64,000 nt of DNA from Brevundimonas basaltis (GTDB lineage: Bacteria; Pseudomonadota; Alphaproteobacteria; Caulobacterales; Caulobacteraceae). A model generated the notes under the pieces. It was given only the letters and a program-made list of their open reading frames with translations. It made no database searches and was not told the DNA's origin. Below, piece by piece: positions 16,221 to 26,137 of this stretch. The position numbers were made by a program, and so were the translations under genes. Where the stretch lies: assembly GCF_014202075.1 (NCBI RefSeq), contig NZ_JACHFZ010000002.1, positions 496,001-560,000 of the forward strand. The letters are read 5' to 3'. Position 1 is the stretch's first letter. Each line of letters begins with the position of its first letter.

Positions 16221-19178
16221 ATGACTGACGAGAACGACAAGACCAACGACGGCGCACCGCAGGCTCCGACCGGGACTCCGTCCCAGACGGGTCCGCGCGC
16301 GCCGCTGAGCCTGAAGCCCCGGCAGGCGGGATCGGTTTCGACCGGCACCGTGCGCCAGAGCTTCAGCCACGGCCGCACCAAGACCGTGGTGGTCGAGACC
16401 AAGCGCCGCGTCGGCGCCACCCCGGGCCATCAGCGCCCGCAGGGCTTCGACGTCGCCCGTCCGAAGACCGAGGCCCCGACCTCGCGCCCGGCCGCGCCGC
16501 CCCGCGAGGCCGGCGGCCTGTCCGCGTCCGAGCAGGAGGCCCGTCGCCGCGCCATCGAGCTGGCCACGCGCCAGCAGGCCGAGCGTGAAGCCGCCGCCGC
16601 CGCCGAGCGCGCCCGCAAGGACGCCGCCGCCCGCGAGCAGGCCGCCGCCGCCGACCAGGCCGCCAGCGCCGCCCAGGCTGAGGCCGCCGCCGCCCGCGCC
16701 GCCGCCGAGGCCGCACGCGCCGAGGCCGCCAAGCTGACCGCCGCCGCTCCGGCCAAGCCGGTCAAGGCCGCCGCCAAACCGGCCGCGCCGGCGCCCACGC
16801 CGGAGCCGACCCCAACCCCGACCGAGGCCGCCGCGCCCGCAGCGCCCGCCCGTCCCGCACCGCCGGCCCGCCCGGTGGTCAACTTCGGCCAGCGGGCGCC
16901 CAAGCCCAAGGCGCCCGGCCGCGCCGCGGAACGCCCGGCCTTCGGCGGCCGCTCTGCCCGTGAAGCCGCCATGGGCGGCGGCGAGCGCAACTACGCCGAA
17001 CGCCCGCAAGGCGCCCGTCCGGCCGAGCCGGTCCGCTATTCGGCCCTGAACCCGCGGCCCGCCCCGGGCGCCGCTCGCCCGGGCGGAGCCCGCAGCGGCC
17101 CCGGCGGCCGTGCCGCTCCGAACGCGCCGCCGGCCACGCCCGAGGTCGCCCGTCCGTCCCGCGCCGGCTTCGGCCGTCCCGCCGGCGCCGGCCGCGAGGA
17201 TGATCGCGACAAGCGTTTCTCGGACGCCGGACCCGGCAAGGCCGTCAGCCGCACGCGCGGCGAGCCCAAGCGCCGCGAAGGCCGTCTGACCATCCAGGCG
17301 CTGGCCGGTGGTGACGAGGACGCCGCCGAGCGGATGCGCTCGCTGGCCTCCGTGCGCCGCGCCCGCGAACGCGAGAAGGAAAAGCGCAAGGGCGGCTCGA
17401 CCGATACGCCGAACCGTCCGCGCGAAGTGGTCATTCCCGACGTCATCACCGTCGGCGATCTGGCCAACCGGATGGCCGTGCGCGGCGTCGACATCGTCAA
17501 ATTCCTGATGCGTCAGGGTCTGATGGTGAAGATCAACGACGTGATCGATTCCGACACCGCCGAACTGGTGGCCGACGAATACGGCATGTCGGTCAAACGG
17601 GTTTCCGAATCCGACATCGAGACGGGCTTCCTGTCCGACGCCATCGACAACGAGGCGACGACGCCCCGCGCCCCGGTCGTGGCCATCATGGGCCACGTCG
17701 ACCACGGCAAGACCTCGCTGCTGGACGCCCTGCGCACCACCGACGTGGCGTCGGGCGAAGCCGGCGGCATCACCCAGCACATCGGAGCCTATCAGGTCCG
17801 TCTGCCCAACGATGCGCGCGTCACCTTCCTCGACACGCCGGGCCACGCGGCCTTCTCGGCGATGCGGGCGCGCGGCGCCAATGTCACCGACATCGTGGTG
17901 CTGGTCGTGGCCGCCGACGACGGCGTCATGCCTCAGACCATCGAGGCTATCCAGCACGCCAAGGCGGCCAATGCGCCGCTGATCGTGGCGGTCAACAAGA
18001 TCGACAAGCCGGACGCCAATTCGCAGAAGGTCGTCAACGAGCTGCTGCAGCATGAAGTCATCGCCGAATCCCTCGGCGGCGACACCCAGATCATCGAGGT
18101 CTCGGCCAAGAACCGCACCAACCTCGACGGTCTGATCGACGCCATCCTGCTGCAGGCCGAGGTCATGGACCTGAAGGCCGATCCGGAGCGCACCTCCGAA
18201 GGCGTGGTCATCGAGGCCAAGCTGGACAAGGGTCGCGGCCCGGTCGCCACCGTCCTGGTCAAGCGCGGCACCCTGGCCCGCGGCGACATCGTCGTGGCCG
18301 GCTCCGCCTGGGGCAAGGTTCGCGCCCTGCTCGACGAGCGCAACGCCCAGCTGACCGAGGCGGGTCCTTCGGTTCCGGTCGAGATCCTCGGTCTCGACGA
18401 GGCCCCCAGTCCCGGCGAGCCCTTCGCCGTGGTTGAGAGCGAGGCCCGCGCCCGCGAACTGACCGAATACCGCGCCCGCGTGAAGCGCGAGAAGGCCACG
18501 GGCGGCGTCAACCAGGTCTCGCTGGTCGACATGATGTCGAAGCTGCAGTCCAAGAAGGTCTCGGAACTGCCGGTGATCATCAAGGCCGACGTGCAGGGTT
18601 CGGCCGAAGCCATCGTCGGCTCGCTCGACAAGATGGGCAACGAAGAGGTCCGCGCGCGCACCGTCATGTCGGGCGCCGGCGGCATCACCGAGAGCGACGT
18701 GCAGCTGGCCAAGTCGGCCGGGGCGCCGATCCTCGGCTTCAACGTCCGCGCCTCGAAACAGGCCAAGGACCTGGCCGACCGCGAGGGTGTCGAGATCCGC
18801 TACTACGCGATCATCTACGACCTCCTCGACGACATGAAGGGCGTGCTCTCGGGCATGCTTGCGCCGCTGCAGCGCGAAACCTTCCTCGGCAACGCCCAGG
18901 TGCTGCAGGTGTTCGACATCTCCAAGACCGGCAAGATCGCCGGTTGCCGGGTCACCGAGGGCGTGGTCCGCAAGGGCGCCAAGGTCCGCATCATCCGCGA
19001 GGACGTGGTGGTGCTGGAACTGGGCACCCTCACCACGCTCAAGCGCTTCAAGGACGAGGTCAACGAGGTTCCGTCGGGCCAGGAATGCGGCATGCATTTC
19101 CAGGGCTTCCAGGACATCAAGGCCGGCGACTACATCGAGTGCTTCACGGTCGAAGAGATCAAGCGCACGCTGGATTAA
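16221..19178 (+). CDS. infB: Translation initiation factor IF-2
   Basis: 985-residue GTPase that brings initiator tRNA to the 30S subunit. The N-terminal ~380 residues are a long Ala/Pro/Arg-rich linker typical of alphaproteobacteria, including a coiled-coil-like Glu/Ala/Arg stretch (~105-180). IF2_N follows (~400-450), then the G domain with [14 protein letters not shown] at about residue 491, DTPGHAAF and NKIDKPD, then domains II-IV ending [21 protein letters not shown]. The ATG at 16221 overlaps no gene, with ylxR ending 80 bp earlier. A terminator-like hairpin follows at 19185-19221. Confidence 0.98.
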   Translation: MTDENDKTNDGAPQAPTGTPSQTGPRAPLSLKPRQAGSVSTGTVRQSFSHGRTKTVVVETKRRVGATPGHQRPQGFDVARPKTEAPTSRPAAPPREAGGLSASEQEARRRAIELATRQQAEREAAAAAERARKDAAAREQAAAADQAASAAQAEAAAARAAAEAARAEAAKLTAAAPAKPVKAAAKPAAPAPTPEPTPTPTEAAAPAAPARPAPPARPVVNFGQRAPKPKAPGRAAERPAFGGRSAREAAMGGGERNYAERPQGARPAEPVRYSALNPRPAPGAARPGGARSGPGGRAAPNAPPATPEVARPSRAGFGRPAGAGREDDRDKRFSDAGPGKAVSRTRGEPKRREGRLTIQALAGGDEDAAERMRSLASVRRAREREKEKRKGGSTDTPNRPREVVIPDVITVGDLANRMAVRGVDIVKFLMRQGLMVKINDVIDSDTAELVADEYGMSVKRVSESDIETGFLSDAIDNEATTPRAPVVAIMGHVDHGKTSLLDALRTTDVASGEAGGITQHIGAYQVRLPNDARVTFLDTPGHAAFSAMRARGANVTDIVVLVVAADDGVMPQTIEAIQHAKAANAPLIVAVNKIDKPDANSQKVVNELLQHEVIAESLGGDTQIIEVSAKNRTNLDGLIDAILLQAEVMDLKADPERTSEGVVIEAKLDKGRGPVATVLVKRGTLARGDIVVAGSAWGKVRALLDERNAQLTEAGPSVPVEILGLDEAPSPGEPFAVVESEARARELTEYRARVKREKATGGVNQVSLVDMMSKLQSKKVSELPVIIKADVQGSAEAIVGSLDKMGNEEVRARTVMSGAGGITESDVQLAKSAGAPILGFNVRASKQAKDLADREGVEIRYYAIIYDLLDDMKGVLSGMLAPLQRETFLGNAQVLQVFDISKTGKIAGCRVTEGVVRKGAKVRIIREDVVVLELGTLTTLKRFKDEVNEVPSGQECGMHFQGFQDIKAGDYIECFTVEEIKRTLD

Positions 19179-19184
19179 GGAAGA

Positions 19185-19221
19185 GCGGCGGCCCCCGTGA
19201 CCGACTCGGGCGCCGCCGTTT
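19185..19221 (+). terminator. Terminator-like hairpin after infB
   Basis: CGGCGGC (19186-19192) pairs with GCCGCCG (19212-19218) and CCCG (19194-19197) with CGGG (19207-19210), followed by TTT. The T run is short, so termination may be partial and the downstream genes could receive read-through. Confidence 0.5.
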
Positions 19222-19249
19222 CGCCGCATCCTTCAGGGATCAAAGCCGC

Positions 19250-19762
19250 ATGCGCCGCATCCTGATCACTGCCCTGGCCCTTGTGGTCGTCGCCGGACCG
19301 GCCGCGGCCGAGACCCGATTTCTGGCTTATGACGCCGCTGATCGGGTCACCCAGGCCCTGACGCGCGGCGTGACGCTGGAGGCCGATCGCGGCCTGTTCG
19401 GCGCTATCAGCGTACGGCGCATCATTTCCACCTCGCAGCGGGGCTCGGCCGACATTCGTCGCGGCGGCCCCGACGCTGTGCGCCGCGCCCTTCCGGCGGG
19501 CTCGACCGAGAGCGCCGTCTATCACATCACCCCCGAAGGCGACGGTCGGGGCCTGTCGCGCGCGCTATGCCCCGGCTCGGACGAGGTCTGGCTGGTGGCG
19601 GGCCGGGTGCGGATGGCCCGTCCCCTGACCCTGCACGCCGTCGGTCGCTGGTCGGACGGCGCCTATCGCCACTGCGTGGCGCTGTCCTACGCCTGGCGGG
19701 GTGAGTGGGCGATGCCCCCCGCGCAGGCGCTCGAAGATGCGGGCGCCCCTGTGGGGCGATAG
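19250..19762 (+). CDS. Secreted protein of unknown function
   Basis: 170-residue protein with a clean signal peptide (MRRILITALALVVVAGPAAAE). The mature part has two cysteines (ALCPGS, RHCVAL), begins TRFLAYDAADRVTQAL and contains HITPEGDGRGLS. I do not recognise the family. ATG 19250 is chosen because the signal peptide starts there; the frame upstream is a shadow of infB. It lies between infB and the envelope-type genes at 19801-21161, all on the plus strand, so it may be part of the same transcription unit. Probably periplasmic. Confidence 0.7.
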   Translation: MRRILITALALVVVAGPAAAETRFLAYDAADRVTQALTRGVTLEADRGLFGAISVRRIISTSQRGSADIRRGGPDAVRRALPAGSTESAVYHITPEGDGRGLSRALCPGSDEVWLVAGRVRMARPLTLHAVGRWSDGAYRHCVALSYAWRGEWAMPPAQALEDAGAPVGR

Positions 19763-19800
19763 GCGTTCACCTCGCCCACGACCCTCGCTAAGGTTGCGTC

Positions 19801-20454
19801 ATGACCGCCGCCACGGCCCGACCGCAGACCGCCATGAAACGCCTCGCGGGCGCGCTGGCCTTCGTCTGCATGGTACTTTTCCTGTTGGCCATCGAACAGA
19901 GGCACGCCGTGGCCGCCTGGGACACGGTGCGGACCGGGGCCGGACCGGCCGCGCGGAGCGTCGCCGACTGGGCCGCCAGAGGGTTCGAGGATCTGAGATC
20001 GACGGTCGCCCGCCAGACCGCCGCCTGGACCGAGTCCCGAGCGGTCGGTTCCGATGGGGTCGGGACCGGGGAACCGGCGGGAGAGGCCACCCGCCCCACC
20101 GCCGGCGGAACGATGACGATGGTCGGGGCCGAACTGCGCTTCGGCAATGGCGAAGTCCTGCATACCCGGCCGCTGCGCATCGCCTGGGGCCGCGACGCCT
20201 TCGCGCCCGGCCAGACCTTCGCGGCGCGGCTCGCTGTCCCCGCCGACGCCCAGATCGAGCTGCGCGAGGTGGTCGCGCCGACCCCGGCGCTGCCCGCGAC
20301 GCCATCCAGCCTGTGCGGAGACCAACCGGCTCGCGCCGCGGCCGTCGTGCAGCGGCGGGATCGGGTCGATCTGATGTTGTTCCGGACCCGGACGATCGGC
20401 CCCGCGACGCCGGCGGGGTCCCTGTGCGGCGTCTGGAGCTTTCCGGTCCGATGA
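19801..20454 (+). CDS. Membrane-anchored protein of unknown function
   Basis: 217 residues with one N-terminal hydrophobic segment (LAGALAFVCMVLFLLAI, ~15-31), probably an uncleaved anchor since basic/charged residues follow. The remainder is predicted periplasmic. A globular C-terminal part (~105-217) begins MTMVGAELRFGNGEVLHTRPLRIAWG and has two cysteines (SLCGD, SLCGV) that could pair. The stop overlaps the next start (ATGA at 20451-20454), so the two are translationally coupled. No family recognised. Confidence 0.65.
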   Translation: MTAATARPQTAMKRLAGALAFVCMVLFLLAIEQRHAVAAWDTVRTGAGPAARSVADWAARGFEDLRSTVARQTAAWTESRAVGSDGVGTGEPAGEATRPTAGGTMTMVGAELRFGNGEVLHTRPLRIAWGRDAFAPGQTFAARLAVPADAQIELREVVAPTPALPATPSSLCGDQPARAAAVVQRRDRVDLMLFRTRTIGPATPAGSLCGVWSFPVR

Positions 20455-21161
20455 AGATTAGAGGCGCCCGAACCGGCCTCGGCGCTCTGATCGCCGCCGC
20501 CGCCGTCGGCGTGGCTGCCGCCCTGTGGACATGGACCGCGCCGGGCGATCCGGCTTTGTGGCGCGCCACGGCGGAGGCCCCGGGCGTGGATCTGCACCTG
20601 CTCGACAACGGCTTCCACACCGATCTGGCCGTACCGCGCGCGGCTCTGGAGGCGCGGGGCGGGCCGCTGGCCGAGGCGGTTCGGTCGCTGCCGACAGGGG
20701 ATTGGGTCCTGATCGGCTGGGGCGACGCCAGATTCTACGTCGACCAGAGCCCCATCGAGAGCCGCCTGCCGGACGGGGCGCGCGCCTTCTTCAGGCCCGG
20801 CAATGCGTCGGTGATCATGCTCGACCCGGCGCAGAGCGATCCGACCGAACTATTCTCCGAGGACGGGCGGCGCAGTTTCCGGATCAGCGCCGCCGGTTTC
20901 GAGGCGATGGTCGCCCATGTCGAGGAGTCGCTGGACCTGTCGGACGGCGCGCCGCGCATCGCCGCCGCCCGCGAAGGGGATGACGCCCGCTTCTACGCCA
21001 GCCGCGAAACCTTCTCGATCGCCCACCTGTGCAACCACTGGACGGCCGGCGTGCTCAATGCCGCCGGCCTGCCGGTGCGGCCGTTCCGATCGATCATCTC
21101 GGCCGAGCTGATGGCGGCGATCGACCGGGCTGAACTGGACAGGGGGGCGTCCGGAGCCTAG
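20451..21161 (+). CDS. DUF2459 (TIGR02117-type) protein
   Basis: 236-residue protein with an N-terminal hydrophobic segment (ALIAAAAVGVAAALWTW) and the DUF2459 pattern: LLDNGFHTDLAVPRAAL, WVLIGWGDARFYVD, FSIAHLCNHWTAGVLNAAGLPV. The conserved His, Asp and Cys (HLCNHW) resemble a catalytic set, but family function is uncharacterised. Start 20451 is fixed by the ATGA overlap and the beginning of the anchor. Members are often found near PHB or urease genes in other bacteria. Here the neighbours are translation genes. Confidence 0.82.
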   Translation: MKIRGARTGLGALIAAAAVGVAAALWTWTAPGDPALWRATAEAPGVDLHLLDNGFHTDLAVPRAALEARGGPLAEAVRSLPTGDWVLIGWGDARFYVDQSPIESRLPDGARAFFRPGNASVIMLDPAQSDPTELFSEDGRRSFRISAAGFEAMVAHVEESLDLSDGAPRIAAAREGDDARFYASRETFSIAHLCNHWTAGVLNAAGLPVRPFRSIISAELMAAIDRAELDRGASGA

Positions 21162-21222
21162 ACCCCCGCCCTTCGCTTTTTTCAGCCGGGTCCGAGCCCC
21201 GACAGGCGACGAGGACAGCACC

Positions 21223-21663
21223 ATGAGCAAGCGCAAACCCAATCCGAAGGCCGGCGCCGTCAGCCAGCGCCAGCTGCGCGCCGGCGAACTGATCCGCCAC
21301 GCGCTCGTCGAGGTTATGCGGGAGGAGGAGATTCACGATCCGGCTCTGAAGGACGTGTCGGTGACGGTCACCGAGGTGCGGCTGTCGCCCGACCTGAAAC
21401 ACGCAACCTGTTTCGTCGAGCCGTTGGGCGCGGGCGTCGACAGCGCCCCGGTCGCGGGTCACGTCGACGAAATCGTCAAGGCCCTCAACGCCCACTCGAA
21501 ATTCCTTCGCGGCGCCCTGGGCCGCCACATCGACATGCGCTTCACGCCGGACCTCCGCTTCCGCCACGACGAGAGCTTCGCGGCGGCCGAGCGGCTCAAC
21601 CGTCTGCTCGACGATCCGCGGGTCCAGGCGGATGTCGCCCGGCCCGATACCGACGACCTCTGA
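21223..21663 (+). CDS. rbfA: 30S ribosome-binding factor A
   Basis: 146-residue small KH-like protein acting in 16S rRNA 5'-end maturation and cold adaptation. Family marks: [35 protein letters not shown], and [25 protein letters not shown] split over ~100-130. The basic N-terminal [10 protein letters not shown] is typical. Followed by truB 43 bp downstream, the standard order. Confidence 0.96.
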   Translation: MSKRKPNPKAGAVSQRQLRAGELIRHALVEVMREEEIHDPALKDVSVTVTEVRLSPDLKHATCFVEPLGAGVDSAPVAGHVDEIVKALNAHSKFLRGALGRHIDMRFTPDLRFRHDESFAAAERLNRLLDDPRVQADVARPDTDDL

Positions 21664-21706
21664 TGGCCCGGCCTCAAGCAGCGCGAAGCGCGTTAGGCCA
21701 AGCGTA

Positions 21707-22639
21707 ATGGCGCGCCGCAAGAAGGGCGATGTCGTCAACGGCTGGGTCTGCCTCGACAAGCCTCGGGAGATGGGGTCGACCGAGGCAGTGTCGAAGATCC
21801 GCCGGCTGTTCAATGCCCAGAAGGCCGGACACGCCGGGACGCTGGACCCGCTGGCCTCGGGCATCCTGCCGATCGCGCTCGGCGAGGCGACCAAGACCGT
21901 GCCGTTCATGATGGAGGCGCAGAAGGTCTATCGCTTCACCGTCAACTGGGGGATTTCGACCGACAGCCTCGACCGCGAGGGAGAGATCGTCGCCCGTTCG
22001 GACGTACGGCCATCCGTCGAGGCCGTGCGCGCGGCGCTTCCGGCCTTCGTCGGCGAAATCGATCAGGTTCCGCCGCAGTTTTCGGCGATCAAGGTCGACG
22101 GTCAGCGCGCCTATGACCTGGCCCGCGATGGGGCCGAGTTCGAACTGGCCTCGCGCAGGGTGACCATTCATGAGGCCGCCGTCAGCGACGCGCCTGACGC
22201 CGATCACGTCGAGATCACCATAAGGACGGGCAAGGGCGTCTATGTCCGCTCGCTGGCCCGGGACCTGGCCGCCATGCTGGGGGCCGAGGGGCACGTTTCG
22301 GCCCTGCGCCGCGAGCGGGTCGGACCGTTCTCGACGGAAAACGCCGTATCACTGGATTTCCTGACTGATTTGGTGCATAGGGACGCCGCCTCGGAAGGCT
22401 TGCTTCCCGTCGCGACCGCCCTGGACGACATCCCGGAGTTGGCCGTGACGGATCAGGACGCCTTCTCGCTTCGGCAGGGACGGCCGATCGTTCTGCTCCC
22501 CAGACAGGTCGAAACGCTCAGGAGCCGCCTTCGGGACGGCTCCAGAACCGTTTCAGCCTTTCAGGGCCAGACCCTCGTCGCTCTCGGTCAGTTGCGGGCC
22601 GGCCGGCTAGAACCCGACCGCGTTTTTCACCTCCAATAG
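21707..22639 (+). CDS. truB: tRNA pseudouridine(55) synthase
   Basis: 310 residues. Isomerises U55 in the tRNA T loop. Catalytic Asp47 lies in [16 protein letters not shown]. Other marks are [34 protein letters not shown] and [15 protein letters not shown] 21707 gives the normal N terminus ([13 protein letters not shown]); the frame extends upstream into rbfA but that part is not conserved. Followed 10 bp later by rpsO. Confidence 0.96.
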   Translation: MARRKKGDVVNGWVCLDKPREMGSTEAVSKIRRLFNAQKAGHAGTLDPLASGILPIALGEATKTVPFMMEAQKVYRFTVNWGISTDSLDREGEIVARSDVRPSVEAVRAALPAFVGEIDQVPPQFSAIKVDGQRAYDLARDGAEFELASRRVTIHEAAVSDAPDADHVEITIRTGKGVYVRSLARDLAAMLGAEGHVSALRRERVGPFSTENAVSLDFLTDLVHRDAASEGLLPVATALDDIPELAVTDQDAFSLRQGRPIVLLPRQVETLRSRLRDGSRTVSAFQGQTLVALGQLRAGRLEPDRVFHLQ

Positions 22640-22649
22640 GAGATACCCG

Positions 22650-22919
22650 ATGTCGATTACTGCTGACCGCAAGCACGAGGTCATCGCCGACAACGCCCGC
22701 TCCGAGGGCGACACCGGTTCGGCCGAGGTCCAGGTCGCGATCCTTTCGGAACGCATCGCCAACCTCACCGAGCACTTCAAGACCCACAAGAAGGACAACC
22801 ACTCGCGCCGCGGCCTGCTCAAGATGGTCTCGCAGCGTCGTCGCCTTCTTGACCACCTGAACAAGGTCGATCGCGAGCGCTACACGGCGCTGATCACCAA
22901 GCTGAACCTGCGCCGCTAA
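22650..22919 (+). CDS. rpsO: 30S ribosomal protein S15
   Basis: 89 residues, exactly the usual length. Primary binder of 16S rRNA central domain. Marks: [33 protein letters not shown] and [16 protein letters not shown] precedes the ATG. It is paired with pnp downstream, as in most bacteria, with a hairpin between them. Confidence 0.98.
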   Translation: MSITADRKHEVIADNARSEGDTGSAEVQVAILSERIANLTEHFKTHKKDNHSRRGLLKMVSQRRRLLDHLNKVDRERYTALITKLNLRR

Positions 22920-22947
22920 GGCGAAGGGGACGAGCGGACAGAGTTTT

Positions 22948-22974
22948 CGAGGCGCGGGCCATGTCCGCGCCTCG
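22948..22974 (+). terminator. Hairpin between rpsO and pnp
   Basis: Ten-bp perfect stem CGAGGCGCGG (22948-22957) with CCGCGCCTCG (22965-22974), 7-nt loop, 28 nt after the rpsO stop. Only TTCC follows, so it may act as a weak terminator or an RNA-processing stem, a position where other bacteria place rpsO-pnp control signals. The remaining 190 bp to pnp show no ORF. Confidence 0.5.
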
Positions 22975-23167
22975 TTCCGCATCCAGAACGACCCGCGCGC
23001 CGCGGCTGTAACCGGCGCATATGCGAGGGCTGAACACCGGTCCTCAACCACTCCCGGGCGGTTCGCGATGGCGCGGACGTCCATGGACCGAAGGACTGAA
23101 CGCCCGACGCTCCACCCACTGATGGGACCCCGCGCGGAATCCGCCCGCGGGATACGAAAGACGAAAC

Positions 23168-25402
23168 ATGTTCGATATCAAACGCAAGACGATCGAGTGG
23201 GCCGGACGCCCGCTGACGCTGGAAACGGGCCGCATCGCCCGTCAGGCCGACGGCGCCGTGCTGGCGACCTATGGCGAGACCGTGGTTCTGGCCACCGTCG
23301 TTTATGGGCGCGCGCCCAAGCCGGGCCTGGATTTCTTCCCGCTGACCGTCAACTACCAGGAAAAGACCTTCGCCGCAGGCAAGATCCCGGGCGGCTATTT
23401 CAAGCGTGAAGGCCGTCCGACCGAGAAGGAGACCCTGGTCTCCCGCCTGGTCGACCGCCCGATCCGCCCGCTGTTCGTCAAGGGCTTCAAGAACGAGACC
23501 CAGGTCGTCGTCACCGTCCTCCAGCACGATATGGAGAACGACCCCGACGTGCTCGGCATGATCGCCGCCTCGGCCGCCCTGACCATCTCGGGCGTGCCCT
23601 TCATGGGCCCGATCGGCTCGGCCCGCGTCGGCTATATCGACGGCGAGCTGGTGCTCAACCCGACGCTGGACCAGATGCCCGACAGCGAGCTCGACCTCGT
23701 CGTCGCCGGCACCCAGGACGCCCTGATGATGGTCGAATCCGAAGCCAAGGAGCTGTCGGAAGACATCATGCTCAACGCCCTGATGTTCGCGCATCGCGGC
23801 ATGCAGCCGGTGATCGACGCGATCATCGACCTGGCCGAGCACGCCGCCAAGGAGCCGTTCGACTTCCAGGCCGACGACGTCTCGGACGTGGTCGCCTCGA
23901 TCCAGAAGCTGGTCGGCGAGGACATCAAGGCCGCCTACACCCACGTCGGCAAATACGACCGCCGCTCGGGCGTCGACGTCGCCAAGAAGAAGGCCGCCGA
24001 GGCCCTCGTGAAGACCGAAGAGAATCCGGACGGCGTCGAGCCGGCCAAATTCTCCACCGCCTTCAAGGAATGCGAAGCCCACGTCCTGCGTCGTGACATC
24101 ATCGACAACGGCCACCGCGTCGACGGCCGCGCCCTCGACAAGGTTCGCGACATCGTCTCGGAGGTCGGCGTCTTCCCGCGCACCCACGGCTCGGCCCTGT
24201 TCACCCGCGGTGAGACCCAGGCCATCGTGGTCGCCACCCTCGGCACCGGCGAGGACGAGCAGTACGTCGACGCCCTCAGCGGAACCTACAAGGAGAAGTT
24301 CCTGCTGCACTACAACTTCCCTCCCTATTCGGTCGGCGAGACCGGACGGATGGGCGGCGCGGGTCGTCGGGAAATCGGTCACGGCAAGCTGGCGTGGCGG
24401 GCGATCCGTCCGATGCTGCCGTCGTCGGAAGAGTTCCCTTACACCATCCGTCTGGTGTCGGAGATCACCGAGTCCAACGGCTCCTCGTCGATGGCCACGG
24501 TCTGCGGTTCGTCGCTGGCCCTGATGGACGCCGGCGTGCCGCTGAAGCGCCCGGTCTCGGGCATCGCCATGGGCCTGATCCTCGAGCCGTCGGGCGAGTT
24601 CGCCATCCTGTCGGACATCCTCGGCGACGAGGATCACCTCGGCGACATGGACTTCAAGGTGGCCGGCACGCGCGAAGGCATCACCTCGCTGCAGATGGAC
24701 ATCAAGGTCGCCGGCATCACCGAAGAGATCATGCGCAAGGCCATCGCCCAGGCTTCGGCCGGCCGCCTGCACATCCTCGACGAGATGGACAAGGCCATCG
24801 ACGGCGCCCGCACCGAGCTGGGCGAGTTCGCGCCCAAGATCGAGCAGATCAAGGTTCCCACCGACAAGATCCGCGACATCATCGGCACCGGCGGCAAGAT
24901 CATCCGTGAGATCGTCGAAAAGACCGGCGCCAAGATCAACATCGAGGACGACGGCACGGTCAAGATCGCCGCCTCCGAGCAGGAGAAGATCGACGCCGCC
25001 AAGAACTGGATCTCGTCGATCGTGTCCGAGCCCGAGCCCGGCATGATCTACACCGGCAAGGTCGTGAAGGTCGTCGACTTCGGCGCCTTCGTGAACTTCT
25101 TCGGCGCCAAGGACGGTCTCGTCCACGTGTCGCAGATGGCCATGGAGCGCGTCGCCAACCCGGCCGACGTCGTTTCGGAAGGCCAGGAGGTCAAGGTCAA
25201 ATTCCTGGGCATGGACGACCGCGGCAAGACCAAGCTGTCGATGAAGGTCGTCGATCAGGAAACCGGTGAGGACCTGACCGACAAGATCAACGCCGAGCGC
25301 GCCGAGCGTGGCGAGCCCCCGATGTCGGAAGACACCGGCGGCCGCCCGAAGCGTGAAGGCGGCGGCGACCGTGATCGCGGCCGCGGCCGTCGTCGGGACT
25401 AA
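23168..25402 (+). CDS. pnp: Polyribonucleotide nucleotidyltransferase (PNPase)
   Basis: 744-residue 3'-5' phosphorolytic exoribonuclease. Two RNase PH domains (~10-145 and ~310-540, with the catalytic half [19 protein letters not shown] around 490), a helical linker (~210-300), KH domain (~555-610, [12 protein letters not shown]) and S1 domain (~620-690, [18 protein letters not shown]). The Arg/Gly/Asp-rich tail ([13 protein letters not shown]) is common in alphaproteobacteria and may bind RNase E or RNA. A strong terminator follows. Confidence 0.98.
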   Translation: MFDIKRKTIEWAGRPLTLETGRIARQADGAVLATYGETVVLATVVYGRAPKPGLDFFPLTVNYQEKTFAAGKIPGGYFKREGRPTEKETLVSRLVDRPIRPLFVKGFKNETQVVVTVLQHDMENDPDVLGMIAASAALTISGVPFMGPIGSARVGYIDGELVLNPTLDQMPDSELDLVVAGTQDALMMVESEAKELSEDIMLNALMFAHRGMQPVIDAIIDLAEHAAKEPFDFQADDVSDVVASIQKLVGEDIKAAYTHVGKYDRRSGVDVAKKKAAEALVKTEENPDGVEPAKFSTAFKECEAHVLRRDIIDNGHRVDGRALDKVRDIVSEVGVFPRTHGSALFTRGETQAIVVATLGTGEDEQYVDALSGTYKEKFLLHYNFPPYSVGETGRMGGAGRREIGHGKLAWRAIRPMLPSSEEFPYTIRLVSEITESNGSSSMATVCGSSLALMDAGVPLKRPVSGIAMGLILEPSGEFAILSDILGDEDHLGDMDFKVAGTREGITSLQMDIKVAGITEEIMRKAIAQASAGRLHILDEMDKAIDGARTELGEFAPKIEQIKVPTDKIRDIIGTGGKIIREIVEKTGAKINIEDDGTVKIAASEQEKIDAAKNWISSIVSEPEPGMIYTGKVVKVVDFGAFVNFFGAKDGLVHVSQMAMERVANPADVVSEGQEVKVKFLGMDDRGKTKLSMKVVDQETGEDLTDKINAERAERGEPPMSEDTGGRPKREGGGDRDRGRGRRRD

Positions 25403-25431
25403 CCGTCCACGGCGTCATCGCTGACATGAAG

Positions 25432-25463
25432 AAGGCCCCGGTGGAGACGCCGGGGCCTTTTTT
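25432..25463 (+). terminator. Rho-independent terminator of pnp
   Basis: Stem AAGGCCCCGG (25432-25441) pairs perfectly with CCGGGGCCTT (25450-25459), 8-nt loop, then a T run. It lies 30 bp after the pnp stop and 50 bp before the end of the convergent regA. Confidence 0.9.
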
Positions 25464-25512
25464 CATCTGGCGGCCGCCAATCCCTACGCCCCCGGCCTGC
25501 TGCCTGCTGTCT

Positions 25513-26070
25513 CTACCGCGGTGCCCGCTTGGCCAGGATCCGCTGCAGTGTCCGCCGGTGCATGCCCAGCCGGCGCGCCGTCTCCGAGACGTTGTGGTCG
25601 CACAGTTCGTAGACGCGCTGGATATGCTCCCAGCGCACCCGGTCGGCGCTCATCGGATTGTCGGGCGGCTCGGGGGCCTCGCCGGTCATCAGCAGGGCCT
25701 TGACCACGTCGTCGGCGTCGGCGGGCTTCTGCAGATAGTCGACGGCCCCGGCCTTGACCGCCGCGACCGCCGTGGCGATGGCGCCGTACCCGGTCAGCAT
25801 GACGATGCGGCTGTCCTCGCGGCGCTCGCGGATGGCCTCGACCACCTTCAGCCCGTTGCCGTCCTCCAGCCGCATGTCCAGCACGGCGAAGGCGGGGACC
25901 GAGGTCCGCAGCGCCTCGCGCGCCTCGGCGACCGAGGCGGCGGTGACGACCTCGAAACCCCGGCTTTCCAAGGCCCGCCCCAGCCGCGTGCGCAAGGCGT
26001 TGTCGTCGTCGAGCAGCAACAGGGTCTTGTCCTGCAGGGCGGCGATACGGTCTTCGGTCTCGGGCATCAT
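25513..26070 (-). CDS. regA: Redox response regulator RegA/ActR/PrrA
   Basis: 185-residue regulator: receiver domain (~14-130, acidic pocket DDD at 21-23, phosphoacceptor Asp65 in VLDMRL, Lys in LQKPAD) and a C-terminal Fis-type HTH (NVSETARRLGMHRRTLQRIL). This composition and the short linker are the RegA family hallmark. The start MMPETEDRIAAL has GGAGAACG ahead of it; the longer upstream frame is rejected. It lies downstream of regB with 67 bp between. The system controls energy and redox genes according to quinone/oxygen state in alphaproteobacteria. Confidence 0.95.
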   Translation of the reverse strand: MMPETEDRIAALQDKTLLLLDDDNALRTRLGRALESRGFEVVTAASVAEAREALRTSVPAFAVLDMRLEDGNGLKVVEAIRERREDSRIVMLTGYGAIATAVAAVKAGAVDYLQKPADADDVVKALLMTGEAPEPPDNPMSADRVRWEHIQRVYELCDHNVSETARRLGMHRRTLQRILAKRAPR

Positions 26071-26137
26071 CGTTCTCCTTGCCGTCAGGTCGGTAACGAT
26101 ACGGCAGAGGTCAAGGTTCAGCTTTGGAGGTGCGACA

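Noticed and set aside
13015..19229. Very long minus-strand ORFs (836 and 1357 codons) opposite nusA, ylxR and infB
   Set aside because: They mirror strongly coding plus-strand genes. Their His/Gly/Asp/Leu-rich translations are typical antisense shadows in high-GC DNA, with no domains.
22916..25126. 736-codon minus-strand ORF opposite pnp
   Set aside because: Antisense shadow of a gene with certain identity; no recognisable motif or ribosome binding site.
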